DNA of 64,000 bases, taken from NCBI GenBank assembly GCA_028023455.1, contig JAQFVV010012396.1, positions 21,016,750 through 21,080,749 of the forward strand, given 5' to 3'. The notes under the pieces are model-generated. The model saw only the letters and a list, made by a program, of their open reading frames with translations. It was not told where the DNA came from and searched no databases. Positions 11,682-24,000 of the stretch are shown here, one piece after another. The stretch comes from Epiperipatus broadwayi. Lineage: Eukaryota > Onychophora > Udeonychophora > Euonychophora > Peripatidae. The position numbers and the translations under genes are program-made. How positions within the stretch are numbered: position 1 is the stretch's first letter; every line of letters starts with the position of its first letter.

Positions 11682-12757
11682 CAAGTAATAAATAACTATA
11701 AATAATTGACAGCACCAAAGTTAAGGAAAGTTAGAACATATGAGAGAGAATTAAATAAAATAAATTACTTAAGAGCAAATTACATATTAAAACAAAAAAC
11801 AAAGTTAAATACATTAGAAGACATATTGGTAAATGAGTTAGGCTAGATTTAGTTTGAGGTGACAGCTTGAAAAGTTACCTGGCAATTTTAAGAGACCGAT
11901 TTAAAATATTGCACATGCACGTCAATTGAAATGAAAGTGCTTAAATAACTGCAAGCTTCTATTAGCATTAAAGTTCTTAGGTCAAGCTTTTACTTCCTCT
12001 TGGGCAGCAAAATGAGATGGCCGCTGAAGATGATGAACAACCAGGCTGAGAAGTGATGGATTTACTGCTACATTATTTAAGTTTCAAGTGACATGTAATA
12101 CATTTACAATCAGTTCTCTCAATAGTAGCTAATCTCATCTGTTCTCAAAATTCAGTCATTTTATACTTTTTTTTATCGGTTGTTTTTGAAGATGCAACAG
12201 TAAATAACATCCAAAAATAAATTAAAATCTATTTCTAGATTAGAAATAGATTTGGCAACATGTTTTTAACTAAAGTATCTCTAATCTTAATCCCATTGTA
12301 AGTAAAAACTTTAATTAAAAATACCTTCCCCAGATTACAATAGTGTTTCCAACCCTTAATTATTTTTAGACAATCAACTGTAGCATCTTCCATATTGGAT
12401 TTTATAAAAATATATAGTTTAATAGAAAAAGTACTTTAAAAAGAAAAAGTTTAAAAAATGACGTATAATAAAATATTTAAAATCAACATTGTTAGTAAGT
12501 TTTTGCTTCTATATATATTTGAATCGCACCTATAATACTTTAATAAAAAATAACTAATAATTAATAATAGAATTAATAATCATAAAATTAATAATAAAAT
12601 GTTATTGAAAATTAAAATTGATAAATTTAGGCGTGCATTTCAAATATATACATAACATTATATACATGACAAAAGGAGCAGGATAAGATATAGGATTTGA
12701 ATATAGGTTAGTAGGTAGAAATATGAAGCACAATCTTAAACTAAGATTGACTGCTTC
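11680..12757. other. AT-rich stretch, no gene seen
   Basis: No recognisable coding or RNA gene. A small island of higher GC lies near 11990-12050 but gives no readable protein. Confidence 0.4.
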
Positions 12758-13420
12758 ATATTGCCACACACAGCAAGCTAGAGTAATCAGTGGATGCCAG
12801 AAGACTTGTGCATAAAATCCCCATCTAGTGCCATCTCATCCAATATCCCCAGACCAGTTTCTGGCTTGTGGTCTTCATCAGTGAGGAACATTGAATCTGA
12901 GAACACTGCACCTAGATCTTAAGATCTAATGCAACCCTCCAGAAGCCACCATTTATCTCCACTTAACTACAAAACTACAAGCATAAGAAGTGGTGGTCAT
13001 GTGATGTTTATTGGCTTTAAATCAATCCTACCTAATAGGATAGTGGTGGCTATTGTTATTAAAGAACCAAAGACACCAATATGTATGGGTACTAAACTGA
13101 TTTCATGCCCATATGACTATATAAGCTAATGGGCTTGGATTGAAAACATTAAGATGTTTTCAGTTTAAGACTCATAGTTTTGTAGTTAAGTGTAGATAAA
13201 AGGTGACTGCTGGAGGGTTGCATTAGATCCTAAGATCTAGGTGCAGTGCCTCATATTTAATGCTCCTCACTGATGAAGGCCACAAGCCAGAAACTCATCT
13301 GGAGATATTGGATGAGTAGGCACTAGATTGGGATTTTATGCACAAGCCTTCTGGCATCTATTGATTACTCTAGCTTACTCTGTGTGGCAATACATATAGT
13401 GAGTTTTGCCTGTTTTAACA
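12758..13420. mobile_element. Palindromic element C, copy 1
   Basis: The arms at 12758-12976 and 13175-13394 are reverse complements; the spacer of about 200 bases starts with CATAAGAAGTGGTGGTCATG, the block that also ends other elements here. The right arm ends in GAGTTTTGCCTGTTTT. The left arm is truncated relative to copy 2 (18.3-19.2 kb) at both of its ends. The order is a truncated inverted unit, then a complete unit, like the inverted and tandem pseudo-LTR organisation described for PLEs. Each arm carries a hammerhead-like core. There is no protein coding; the open frame at 12929-13129 is incidental. Confidence 0.85.
13270..13318 (+). other. Hammerhead-like core, right arm of element C copy 1
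   Basis: CTGATGA at 13270-13276, a stem-loop GGC-CACAA-GCC, then GAAAC at 13290-13294, and a perfect 6-bp stem (13293-13298 with 13312-13317). This matches the conserved core and stems II and III of a hammerhead. However, no stem I pairs directly next to the core: the nearest pairing partner of 13319-13324 is 13245-13250, leaving 19 unpaired bases. Stem III is also not kept in other copies. It may be a degenerate or non-canonical ribozyme. Confidence 0.35.
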
Positions 13421-13839
13421 ATATTTATTAATAAAAGGATATCTCTTCATATCATTATGAACATAAACAAGTACTTATGTGTGTCAATGTCATATAAACC
13501 AAAAAAATTGTTATTTGAATGAATAATTTGGATATATACATAAAACATTGGAATCAGCAAAATGTAATTTGAATTTAAATGTTCTCACAAATATATTGTA
13601 TTTTGACTGGAATAAAAACATATTATTGTTTTGTAATTTGAAATATAAATCAGAACTGTGATGCCATTCTGTAAATACAATATTTAAAGCCTTTCATTCA
13701 AGTTGTTTGTTTACATTTGTTATTATTTTTGATATATATGTTTTTGTTTGTCTTCATTTAAAAATTTAAGGTATTTATTTATGAATAATATATAACTTTA
13801 AGTTAATTAATAACCTGTATATTTATACTTTATGTTTGT

Positions 13840-14342
13840 CTTCAATATAATAATATTAAATCGTGCTATCACACTTCCAACGTAAAGCTATAACAACAAA
13901 TAGAAAACTAAATTAAATGGCTGAGTGCTTTCAAGAAGATGTACTTCTCATATTCATAGCCAGTTATGATCCTCTCTTTGGAATCATTATATAAATAAAT
14001 CCAATCTGCAAAACCCACATCTGCAAAATTGGTTTGTACTGAGAGGCATGATATTCAGCAAAAGGTAAAAAAAAGCTTACTTTTTTAGCAGAAGACTCTT
14101 TCACCATTAATTGTAAGGATGCATGTTTTGCTATATCTAAAAGATGGTCTTAGCGACTCATTTGCATATAATTTGCATTTTGGATTTATTTATATAATGA
14201 TACCAAAGAAAGGATCATAACTGGCTATGAATATGAGAAGTACATCTTCTTGGAAGCACTCAGCCATTTAATTTAGTTTTCTATTTGTTGTTATAGCTTT
14301 ATGTTGGAAGTGTGATAGCATGATTTAATATTATTATATTTA
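13840..14342. repeat. Foldback element, arms about 165 bp
   Basis: The left arm (about 13840-14006) and right arm (about 14178-14342) are near-identical reverse complements (for example TGGCTGAGTGCTTTCAAGAA against its complement). The 170-base spacer has no similarity to other repeats here. No coding capacity; MITE-like or PLE-like, family unknown. Confidence 0.88.
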
Positions 14343-14900
14343 AGTTAATTAGTAATCTATTTACATACCAAAATATAAGAAAGTTACATTTGCCTAAGTA
14401 TAAACTTATCTCTTTTGACATAGTAATTGTTATTTTTAACATTTAAAATATTCCCTTTTTTAATTCTTGATTTTAAATTCTTCAGGTATATCACTTATAT
14501 TAGACATTTAAAAAATGGAATTTTATCATAATAAGTATTCACGGTATTTTGTTCTCTTAAATAAGATTATTAATAAATAACTATATTCATTTTTATATAT
14601 ATTGGAATGGGTAGGATAAGCTGACAACCACAAAATCATCACTAGGATGACTTAAACCACCACAATTCATTCCAAGCCCACGTAATACTTCATTTTATTT
14701 GACTCAGTGATCAGGAAGAGGGAGAGACTCCTAGAATTAGATTGTAACAATATGATTTTTCCAAGCCACCCAATGCAATATATATGTGAAAATACAAACC
14801 CTTTATTAGTAATAATATTATAAACAAAAGAAATGAATGCTGCTTAATTTGTTGCTTGATTTACAAGAGATAGTGTCACTATGTGTCAAGAATTTTCATG

Positions 14901-14934
<34 letters not shown>

Positions 14935-14940
14935 CATAGA

Positions 14941-14995
<55 letters not shown>

Positions 14996-16480
14996 CCTCA
15001 GATGATGTATCTATTTTGATCTTTGGGGCAGATATTCCTCAAGTAGATACATGAGAATAAATAAAACAGCTTTAAATGAGATAATTATTTTTTTAATAAA
15101 TGTGATTAAATAGATGATCACCTTATAATCATGACCCATTATTTCCTAAATAACAGGCTTTAACTATACACAAGAGCAAAGAAGGTGATACTGAGTTGAT
15201 AATATAATAACAAATCCAGCAAGAAGGCAATGATGGGAATATATTCATTTTTGTGAAGTTAGATCTAAATTTCATAAAATAAATAAGTAATGGAATGAAG
15301 GAATGAGCCCTTAATAGCTGTCATTAACATGCAGGAACAATCCACTGCACTGATAACAAGACAAGAACAAAACTCTCTGGTCTGCAAAATGAAAGAAATG
15401 TTCCCACATTTGCATGGAATTGATTCAGAAGGAACCCATCAAATTAAATTTTCCAAAGCATGAATATATTCCTCCAGAAAAAACACTATAAAATAAACAT
15501 GAAATTAGACAATCCAGTAACACTAAAGTTGTATAAATAAGAAATATTCAGTTTAAATATTAAATATATATAAATAATAAAACATGAATGGTTATATCAT
15601 AAATTTAATATGTGGACATCTCTTATATAGGTTTATTCAAGACCTATACAGTTATTATATATTCAAAAATTTCTTCTGATAAAATTATTCTCTGCTTAAT
15701 TAGAGATCTTCCCAATAGGTACATAGAGAAAGAAATATCAATTTTGATACATATAGAAATAAATATCAATTTCACAGCCTAACAATTATAATATATATAT
15801 TAAATGGTATTAAAAGTTTTACAGAATAAACTACCATATCATATATTACATTATTTATATCACAAGTTTTATAAAATTAAAATAGTGTATCTGCTGTATA
15901 CATATATATTCATCCCTTTTTAAAAACAGAAACAAAGTTTTTAACTTTAACTTCTTAATACTTAATCTTAATTTTAAATTTGAAAGGTTTATATAAACCA
16001 TTGTAAGTGCCTTAATGACTAAATGACATTTTTTTAAAATAACTGATTTTAAATAGGCAAGTTTAAAATAGCAAATAAAAAAAAGCAAATTAGAATCCAT
16101 GAGATGAGAGATTTAAATGTTTTGATTTGACATAATTACTGAACTATTAAATATTTCAGTCACTGAAATATATTTTCTAATTTTATTTTCTTCATCTGAT
16201 TCTTAAATAATATGTCTAGAGGATTTAAGAAAGACTGAGTAGATTATAATAATTGATCTTCCTCAATGTGTACAATTAATTAAGCATGCATTATAATACA
16301 ATAACAAAAACATATTTTAATATTTCAATAAGCATATTTTATATAAATACTAAAGCAAACAGATATCAAAAGAATGATTAATAAATGAAATATTTAAGCA
16401 AAGATAGCAGAATATTAAAGAGGCTTTTATCATTTAGTGGTAAATTGACATTTATAAGTTAAAATAAATCACTATTTTCA
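14343..16480. other. AT-rich stretch with (TA)n arrays
   Basis: Two (TA)n arrays at about 14903-14930 and 14941-14991 are separated by about 10 bases and flanked by short inverted sequence. The rest shows no supported gene; the open frame at 15855-16100 is low-complexity K/L/I. Confidence 0.5.
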
Positions 16481-16790
16481 TAGACCTTTGCAAAGGAATT
16501 TGACAAACAGTTGAAACACTATGCTGAACCTCATGGTACAGTTCATTGATTTTATGGAGTAGTGTTCTTGACTATTGGATGGCTGGTCACTCAGTGGATT
16601 ATATACTGGAGAGGGGGCTTTTCTTGATGGCAATGGGCTAGCATGTCAGCAACTTTGATTATCAATTGTAGGCAGGGACATTATCAGCATAGCATTTTAT
16701 AGTACTAGGAAACTTCATGCTCACACTTCTTTGGAGATAGCCAGAGAAATTGACATGCTCTACTCACTGGTCATAGTGTGAAATAATTTA
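16481..16790. other. Less AT-rich island, unidentified
   Basis: About 300 bases with visibly higher G+C than both flanks (for example GGAGAGGGGGCTTTTC, ACTGGTCATAGTGTG). No frame stays open for more than about 45 codons and no known motif was seen. It could be an old repeat or a conserved noncoding element. Confidence 0.35.
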
Positions 16791-17275
16791 ATAGCTTAAA
16801 AACAAAAACTTTACAAGAATTAAAACTCTTTCTTCCCTGTCCCTATATATCTCAAAACAAAAACATCTGAATATTTTCCAAATTGATTAATTAATTTTAA
16901 ATTAGAGAAAATTATTTTCTTTACTATCTAAAAAAATCTTACTGATTGTAATCTTGATCTAGTTTAATTTTAAAATTTTACTAATTGCATTTTTCTTAAT
17001 AAATTCCAAATACCTTTGGTTTTATTTAATCCCCCAGTAACTACATATACATTAAAACATAAATTCCAAAATTAGATTTTTAATTCCTACATTCTTCTGA
17101 TAATCAGCTGATTTTAATTAATTAGTTAAATGTTCTTTGCTGACTTGCAACCCCCCTTATTACAACATTAAATTTCATAACAAAATTAAAATTCATAATA
17201 TAACAATTTTTTATACATTATTTTTAAGAATGGTTTAGTATTATAACTTTATGGCAACAACATATATACATGAAT

Positions 17276-17277
<2 letters not shown>

Positions 17278-17368
<91 letters not shown>
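17278..17368. repeat. (TA)n microsatellite, about 90 bp
   Basis: Perfect dinucleotide repeat. No gene was seen in the flanks 16791-17277 or 17369-18300. Confidence 0.97.
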
Positions 17369-17369
<1 letters not shown>

Positions 17370-18300
17370 CTGCTTCAATATATACATTAATTATATAAGA
17401 AGATGCATGTATTAAACTATCTTGTATCTTGAACACCATGAATATTCCACAACATGTTTGAATTAAACAGACATATATGTTTCATATTTGGTATTACATA
17501 ATTGGAGATTAATAGGCAATCACATATTTAAATATGGAATTAATGTTCATTGATGATCCATTGAATATATAATTAGATCATATATGTACATATTGATTGT
17601 TAATGGTCTATAAATTATATATATATATTATTGATATTTATTAATAAATTTTAATTTAACTTAAAACAAAGAAACTTGTCTGATTATTTTTCAGTTGTGC
17701 AATAGAAATTCATTGATTATTAACACTTGAGTGAGACAAGATAAACTATCTATATTGTATAATTTATATGAGAACAACTATGTCACATAATCCAGAAATC
17801 AAATCCCATGACTGATAAGTGAGTATGGTTGAATATTTTTTTGTAATTATAAGACTAGATATAAACTTTATATGTAAGCATGAACAAATATTTGTGTGTT
17901 TTATCCAAATTATTATTATTTGGATAAGGGCTGTATTGAGTTTAAGGTTGGTTAATGAGATCTTAATCTTATTCAATTATAAGGTTGATAGTAGTATATT
18001 TTGTTCTGTTATGAGTCAGACTGATTTGCTTTAATTATATTTAAATTTAGTTGAAGTGGATCATGAATCCAATTAAATATTAAATTTGAATATTCATACT
18101 TGATTATTATAATATACAGTTGTTACAGACTATTTAAAATTAATTGATATGATTAGTTAATTGTACTTAAGTAAATACCCAATAAAAATCTATTATTTCC
18201 TTTATATATTGATATGATTAGTTATTATAAATTCAAAAATGTCTTATGAGTTTATTGATATTACATTTTTATTAAGTTTTTTTTTATCTTTTTATAAATA

Positions 18301-19216
18301 GTGTAATTAAAACAGGCAAAGCTCACTATACGTATTGCCATACACAGCAAGCTAGAGTAGTAAATGGATGCCAGAAGGCTTGTGCATAAAATCCTCATTC
18401 AGTGCCTACTCATCCAATATCCCAATATTAGTTTCTGGCTTGTGACCTTTGTCAGTGAGGAGTCTTTGATCTGAGAGCACTGCACCTAGATCATAGGATC
18501 TAATGCAACCCTCCAGCAGCCACCTTTTATCTCCACTTAACCACAAAACTATGAGTCTTAAATTGAAAACACCTTAATATTTTCAATCCAAGCTCATCAG
18601 CTTATATAGTCATATAGGTCTGAACTCAGGTCAGTACCCCTACATTTTGGTGTCTTTGGTTTTTTAATAACCATATCCACCATTATCCTATTAGGCATAA
18701 TTGGTTTTAAGCCAATGACAGTTATAAGCAAACATAAGAAATGGTGATCATGTGATGTTTATTGTCTTAAAATCAATTTTGCCTAATAGGATAATGGTGG
18801 CTATGGTTATTAAAAAACTGAAGACCCCAAAATGTATGGGTACTGCACTGAATTCAGACCTATATGACTATATAAGCTGATGAGCTTGGATTGAAAATAT
18901 TAAGGTGTCTTCAATTTAAGACTCATAGTTTTGTAGTAACCGGAGATAAAGGTGGCTGCTGGAGGTTTGCATTTGATCCTAAGATCTAGGTACAGTGCTC
19001 ACAGATCCAAGACTTATCACTGATGAAAGCCACAAGCCAGAAACTAGCTTGGGGATATTGGATGAATAGGCACTAGATGGGGATTTAATGCACAAGCCTT
19101 CTGGTATTCATTAATTACTGTAGCTTGCTGTGTGTGGCAATATGTATAGTGAGTTTTGCCAGTTTTAATAACAGTTATAAGCAAGTATAAGAAATGGTGA
19201 TCATGTTGTGTAATTA
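18301..19216. mobile_element. Palindromic element C, copy 2, with 9-bp target duplication
   Basis: The arms at about 18310-18718 and 18757-19172 are reverse complements over some 400 bases. The 38-base centre (CAGTTATAAGCAAACATAAG, then GGTGATCATG) is repeated after the right arm at about 19168-19207. The same 9 bases, GTGTAATTA, flank the whole at 18301-18309 and 19208-19216, consistent with a target-site duplication of one insertion event. The order is an inverted truncated unit, a full unit, and the start of a next unit. A hammerhead-like core lies in the right arm (19020-19044) and a decayed one in the left arm (18431-18456). No protein is encoded; the open frame at 19044-19247 is incidental. 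Confidence 0.9.
19020..19044 (+). other. Hammerhead-like core, right arm of element C copy 2
   Basis: CTGATGA at 19020-19026 and GAAAC at 19040-19044 enclose a small stem-loop (GC-CACAA-GC, extended by imperfect pairs). Flanking stems I and III are poor in this copy. Confidence 0.3.
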
Positions 19217-20282
19217 GTAATAGTAAAGTAATATATGAGTATAGCATAGCTGAGCTAGCATTATTTATTTTATTAAACTATGACTTAAATTGAATTATTT
19301 GGTCATTTATTTATTTAGATATTATGAATATTGCAAACTTATATGACATACTAAAGATTTTATTTCAATCATTCATGAATTATTTTATTTATATATAAAC
19401 ATCATTAAATTTTAATATAAAGTTTTATTATTATAAGCAATGTTTGATTTGTTAAGTATATCGGAATTTCATTGTTATTAAGTGAAATATATCTTAAGTA
19501 TACATTATTGTTTTCAGGTAGTGGTATTTGTTTTAATTGCTTTATTTTAATCCATTTTAAATAAAGTTTATATTTAAGATATTTGAAGTGATGATTTTAT
19601 TTGTTTTCTTTTTATTCTAACAGTGTCTGAACTCATGATGTTATAATAAAGTTTATCATCACTGTTTTGTTTTGGTATAGTTAACAGTCAGATATACGAT
19701 TAGATAAAGGATTATTTTAAATAGTCAATAAATATTTATTTATTGGTATCCATTTAGCTTAGTTCATTATATTCATTCTATTATGAATGATATTGTTATT
19801 CACAAGGTATTATAAATTAGTACTACTTTTATTTGATTTATATTTTATTTAGTTAAAAATGATGTTCAACTTCAGGGCTTATTTTCATTCTATTACATAG
19901 GGTTTCATATTTTATTCAGGTTATATTAGAGTTATTATTTCCCATTACAGATTTTTAATCTGTTACAAATTCCACCAAATCATTGAGGTTATAACAGAGG
20001 CTTAGCATGCACATATATTTGTTCTGATACAAATGGCACCACAATTTGCAGGGCAGAATTACACAGTGTTACTCTATCATGTCATTGTTTTGTCCGATCT
20101 ATTACAAACCCAAATCTATGGGACATTAAAAAAAGAGTATACCCTCATTGTCATTTGTTACAAATGGCATTCTAAATTTAAGAGTGATAATAAAGCTTAT
20201 TTTATCATCATCTTTTTTGTCTATTATAAAATGCTGCCTAAACCTTTTATCACATTACAATATATAATCATTTAAACCACAC
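19217..20282. other. AT-rich stretch, no gene seen
   Basis: A weak internal periodicity of ATTACA-A-like blocks occurs around 19880-20270 but no unit could be defined. No supported gene. Confidence 0.4.
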
Positions 20283-20452
20283 AACACTTAGTCACTCCCA
20301 ATATCAATAACAATCAACAAACTCAAACTGCTACCAAAGCAACATTTTTTTAACAATAGATGATTCCCATATTATTATTAAAAGGAGGTTGGCTTGACAA
20401 TAGTTTGAGATTGTTGATTGTTACTGATATTGGGATTATCTAAGTGTTGAGT
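20283..20452. repeat. Short foldback element
   Basis: CAACACTTAG at 20283 through about 20335 pairs with 20391-20450 (CTAAGTGTTG); the spacer is about 55 bases and pairing is imperfect. No coding. Confidence 0.75.
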
Positions 20453-20609
20453 TGATTTAATGAATACTTATAGACTCATTAAGTTTTGAACACTATATAT
20501 ATATAATATAAAGAGCATGCTAATATATATATATATATGAATTTGAACTTCACACTCACTCTCCACTATTAACATTAATTACCATTCATGTAGTGTTACA
20601 TTATATAAT

Positions 20610-20812
20610 TGGTGAGTTATGCATTAGTTCACAGCTAAAGAGAAGATTGAAATTTAGAATTGATGTATTAATTTACAATAAGCACTGTCAAAAGTTTGGT
20701 GCTTTCATATTAATGGCTGGGATATGAAAGCATTTAGCATATATTAATACATCAACTCTATATCTCAAACTTCACTTTAGTTGCATATTAGCACACAATT
20801 CACCAATTATTT
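20610..20812. repeat. Foldback hairpin
   Basis: TTGGTGAGTTATGC at 20610 pairs with the region ending at about 20809 (ACACAATTCACCAA); the arms run about 85 bases with interruptions, around a centre near 20705. Confidence 0.7.
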
Positions 20813-20904
20813 TGATTAAAGTGAAGTATAATCATAAACATATGTTACATTACATATGTATATATATAATAAGTCAATTAAACCTTAGTGAATGTAAAAT
20901 TATA

Positions 20905-21070
20905 CATAGTGCAACTTTCTTCATACAATAATGCCATCGAGTACTAGCCTTAGTAATTAATGAATCCATTGATTACTATAACTTGCACTAGATGGCACTA
21001 CTATATGCATGAAGTTGTTACTGTTTTAACATATTGCATAAGCATAAGAAATAGTTGTCATGTGATGTTT
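20905..21070. mobile_element. Hairpin element with the element C 3' block
   Basis: Imperfect arms (TAGTGCAACTTTCTTCATAC against GTATATGCATGAAGTTGTTA-like sequence) enclose ATCCATTGATTACT, which also occurs in element C and in the 54.1 kb hairpin. It ends at 21013-21064 with GTTTTAAC, GCATAAGAA and TTGTCATGTG, the 3' block shared with elements at 2.5 and 18-19 kb. Confidence 0.65.
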
Positions 21071-24000
21071 TCATGGTCTAAATTTATACTCCAATAGTAT
21101 GTGTAGACAATTATTTAAAAATAATAAAAATACAAGCTCCTTACCAAATGTGTGTCTATGTACATTGATTATTGTAATATATTGTTAATTTATAGTAACA
21201 ATAATTTTCTTATTATTTTATTAACAAAACAACAAATAAGCAAAACAGATATAAAAAATAATAAAGATAAATATATTTTTATTATTTGTTCAAAGTGGCT
21301 CCAGTTAGTAGATTCTTTTCAGAAAATCAATATTCACTTATTATTTTGTTTTGTTAAATTGAAAAATATCTTTTGGCCATAAAATACTTCATGATCAGAT
21401 TATTAAAACGAGTTAATAACAGACATTTATTAAATAATATTTTGCCATCACCAGTATAATTTATCATTTATTTTTCACTATTTTAATGCAATATGTTTAG
21501 TTTTTCATAGATATATGTTGTTTTGATCTATGTAATTTAACATAATGACATAATATGAAATTGTGAGATAAAACTTTATAGATTGATGCTTAACCTGTTA
21601 TGCCCAGTGTTCAAACATCACTTGATGTACTTAGAACGAGTTATTCAATAATTTTATATTTAATTCTTTCAAGAAAGTGGCACTGATAATGATTCAATCA
21701 ACATCAAATGATTTATTTTAGAATATATACATAAATGTAAAAAATCATATATTGTGGTGATTGTCATGTTCTCTTGGAAGACTATATTTTGTGGTTTAAA
21801 TCTTGGCACATATTTTTTTATCTAATTCAGTTGTTATTTAACTGCATTTTGCAAAAGATTATCTACTTATTTTTAGCTAAAGAATAAAAGTAAAAAAAAA
21901 AAAAACAACTGCAAAATTATTTTCTTAGCTTGAATAATAGTGTTTTCACTTTAATTACTGGAAAGTCTTGACTTCAAGTCTTCTATTTTAACATCAATTT
22001 TACTTTTATCTTAAATACTGAAATGTCTTTTTAATTCTTTGCACTACTCTATATTATCATGAACATTCTGTCTTTACTTGTTTTAAATTTTAAATAATTT
22101 CTAATAAAAATAAATGTTATTAGATATTAAAAATATCAAATCACCATTAGAAAAAAAAAAACATAATTGTAAGAAATCTTTACACTAGAAACATAAACAT
22201 CACAAACAAAAAGTAGATTGTTATGATGAAGATGGGGCATAATCATTTACTTGACAGAATAGGTGCTAGCATAGATATTTGTGACACATTTTAGTCGTGT
22301 AAAACAATATATATATATTACTATAAATGATATATCAGACTCTAGAATATAAATGACATTATATTTCAAATCATACTGCAGATACAAAAATCCATAAGGG
22401 TAATAGTAAACTATATTAAAATATATTTTAACACACACACACACATAAACAAAAACATTGCAATTAAGCACACAATTTTCAATTTTACCAACATATAAAT
22501 AAGTAAATTACAGTTATACTAAAATTAAAAAAAATAAAATTTATTCGAATCACATATTATTATTGTTCAAGACTAGATTTCACAATTTGTATATATTTAG
22601 ACAAACAAATTGCTTATAAAACAAATTGTTCGTCATATTTATGAAATAATGCCTCGTTGATTTTTTTTTTTTTTTTCAAATTGTTTTCTACATACAATCA
22701 AAACAAAAAGTTATTTTTACAAATAATTGAGTTCTCAGCAAACACAGATTTAAATCTATTCTTAATATCAACAGAATAACATGTTTTTATACAATATTTT
22801 ATACTCATTTAGTTATTCATAATAGCAGTTTTTTCTTTGACAATGCTTTTATTTTGTATGTGTAAAATGACATAACAGAACAAAAACGAAGATCCATAAA
22901 TATGATAAATAATTTTCTGAATACATAATGTGATTATATAAATATGCACAAGTTATAGAAAATTAGCCATTCACATTTAAGCTTTAATACTATTGATTCC
23001 AATGAACTCTTATGGAGATAGAAATTAATCTCTACATATGTTATAGCTATTATTTTTTCATATGTTGGTATATTATGGAGTTACTTCCGGGGTTTTGATT
23101 ATTATAATATTATTGTTCTTCTATTATATATAATAATATTTATGGAAAAACTAATTCCAAATGTGGTGATTATTTCAACAACAATTTCCAAATCAGTATT
23201 ACTAGAATTATTTTAAGAATCTTGCAAAAAGTGCCCTTTTTCTTATATCAATGCTAATTTATTAGACAAATAATAATCCAACTTTATCTAGTGGATTAAA
23301 TCAATCATTGATACGCAAAGGGATGAAATGTTATATTAATAGTAATTTTTGCAAAGATTTTTGCAAGTTCATTAAAAGTAAATTGTAATTATAATACACA
23401 CATTTAAAGTTAGTTTTTCCAAAAATATTAAGTGATCCATATTTAATAGACATTGATTTTCTGATGGGTTATTATTAATATTTACATGTATTAATATTAT
23501 ACATGTATGCAATGTCTACCAATATGCATGTTGAAAATACATAAGACACACATGTATATAGCTGTGTTTACATTGTAAACAAAAAAGTAACATTAAGAAT
23601 ATTATTTTTTTTAAATTCATTTCTAATTTTTTTTATTGTTATTTTCTACGTTTTCAATAACAGATGACTAACACAGTGTATATTGATATCAGAATGTAAT
23701 AATCATAGTTGTAATAACTTTTATTAGTATAATATTATAAAAAATCAATTCATTTTATTAACATAAAATATTATACTATTAAAAAGTTCTGGAACGATAA
23801 CTCTATACAAATAAAAAAAGAGTTCAGTAATTAGATATAAACGAAAAAATAACAATTTGCAGAAAATATGCAAAATATGGAAATTGATCTTTTACATAAA
23901 TCTCTTGCATGCAATAACTGTGGACATAATAATTGATCTATTAGGATCTTCACACACACACACACACCTTTATAAATTAACATAAAATCAATTTACAAAG

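Noticed and set aside
12929-13129. 66-codon frame in element C
   Set aside because: It lies across the inner arm and spacer of a noncoding palindrome and is not kept in the other copy.
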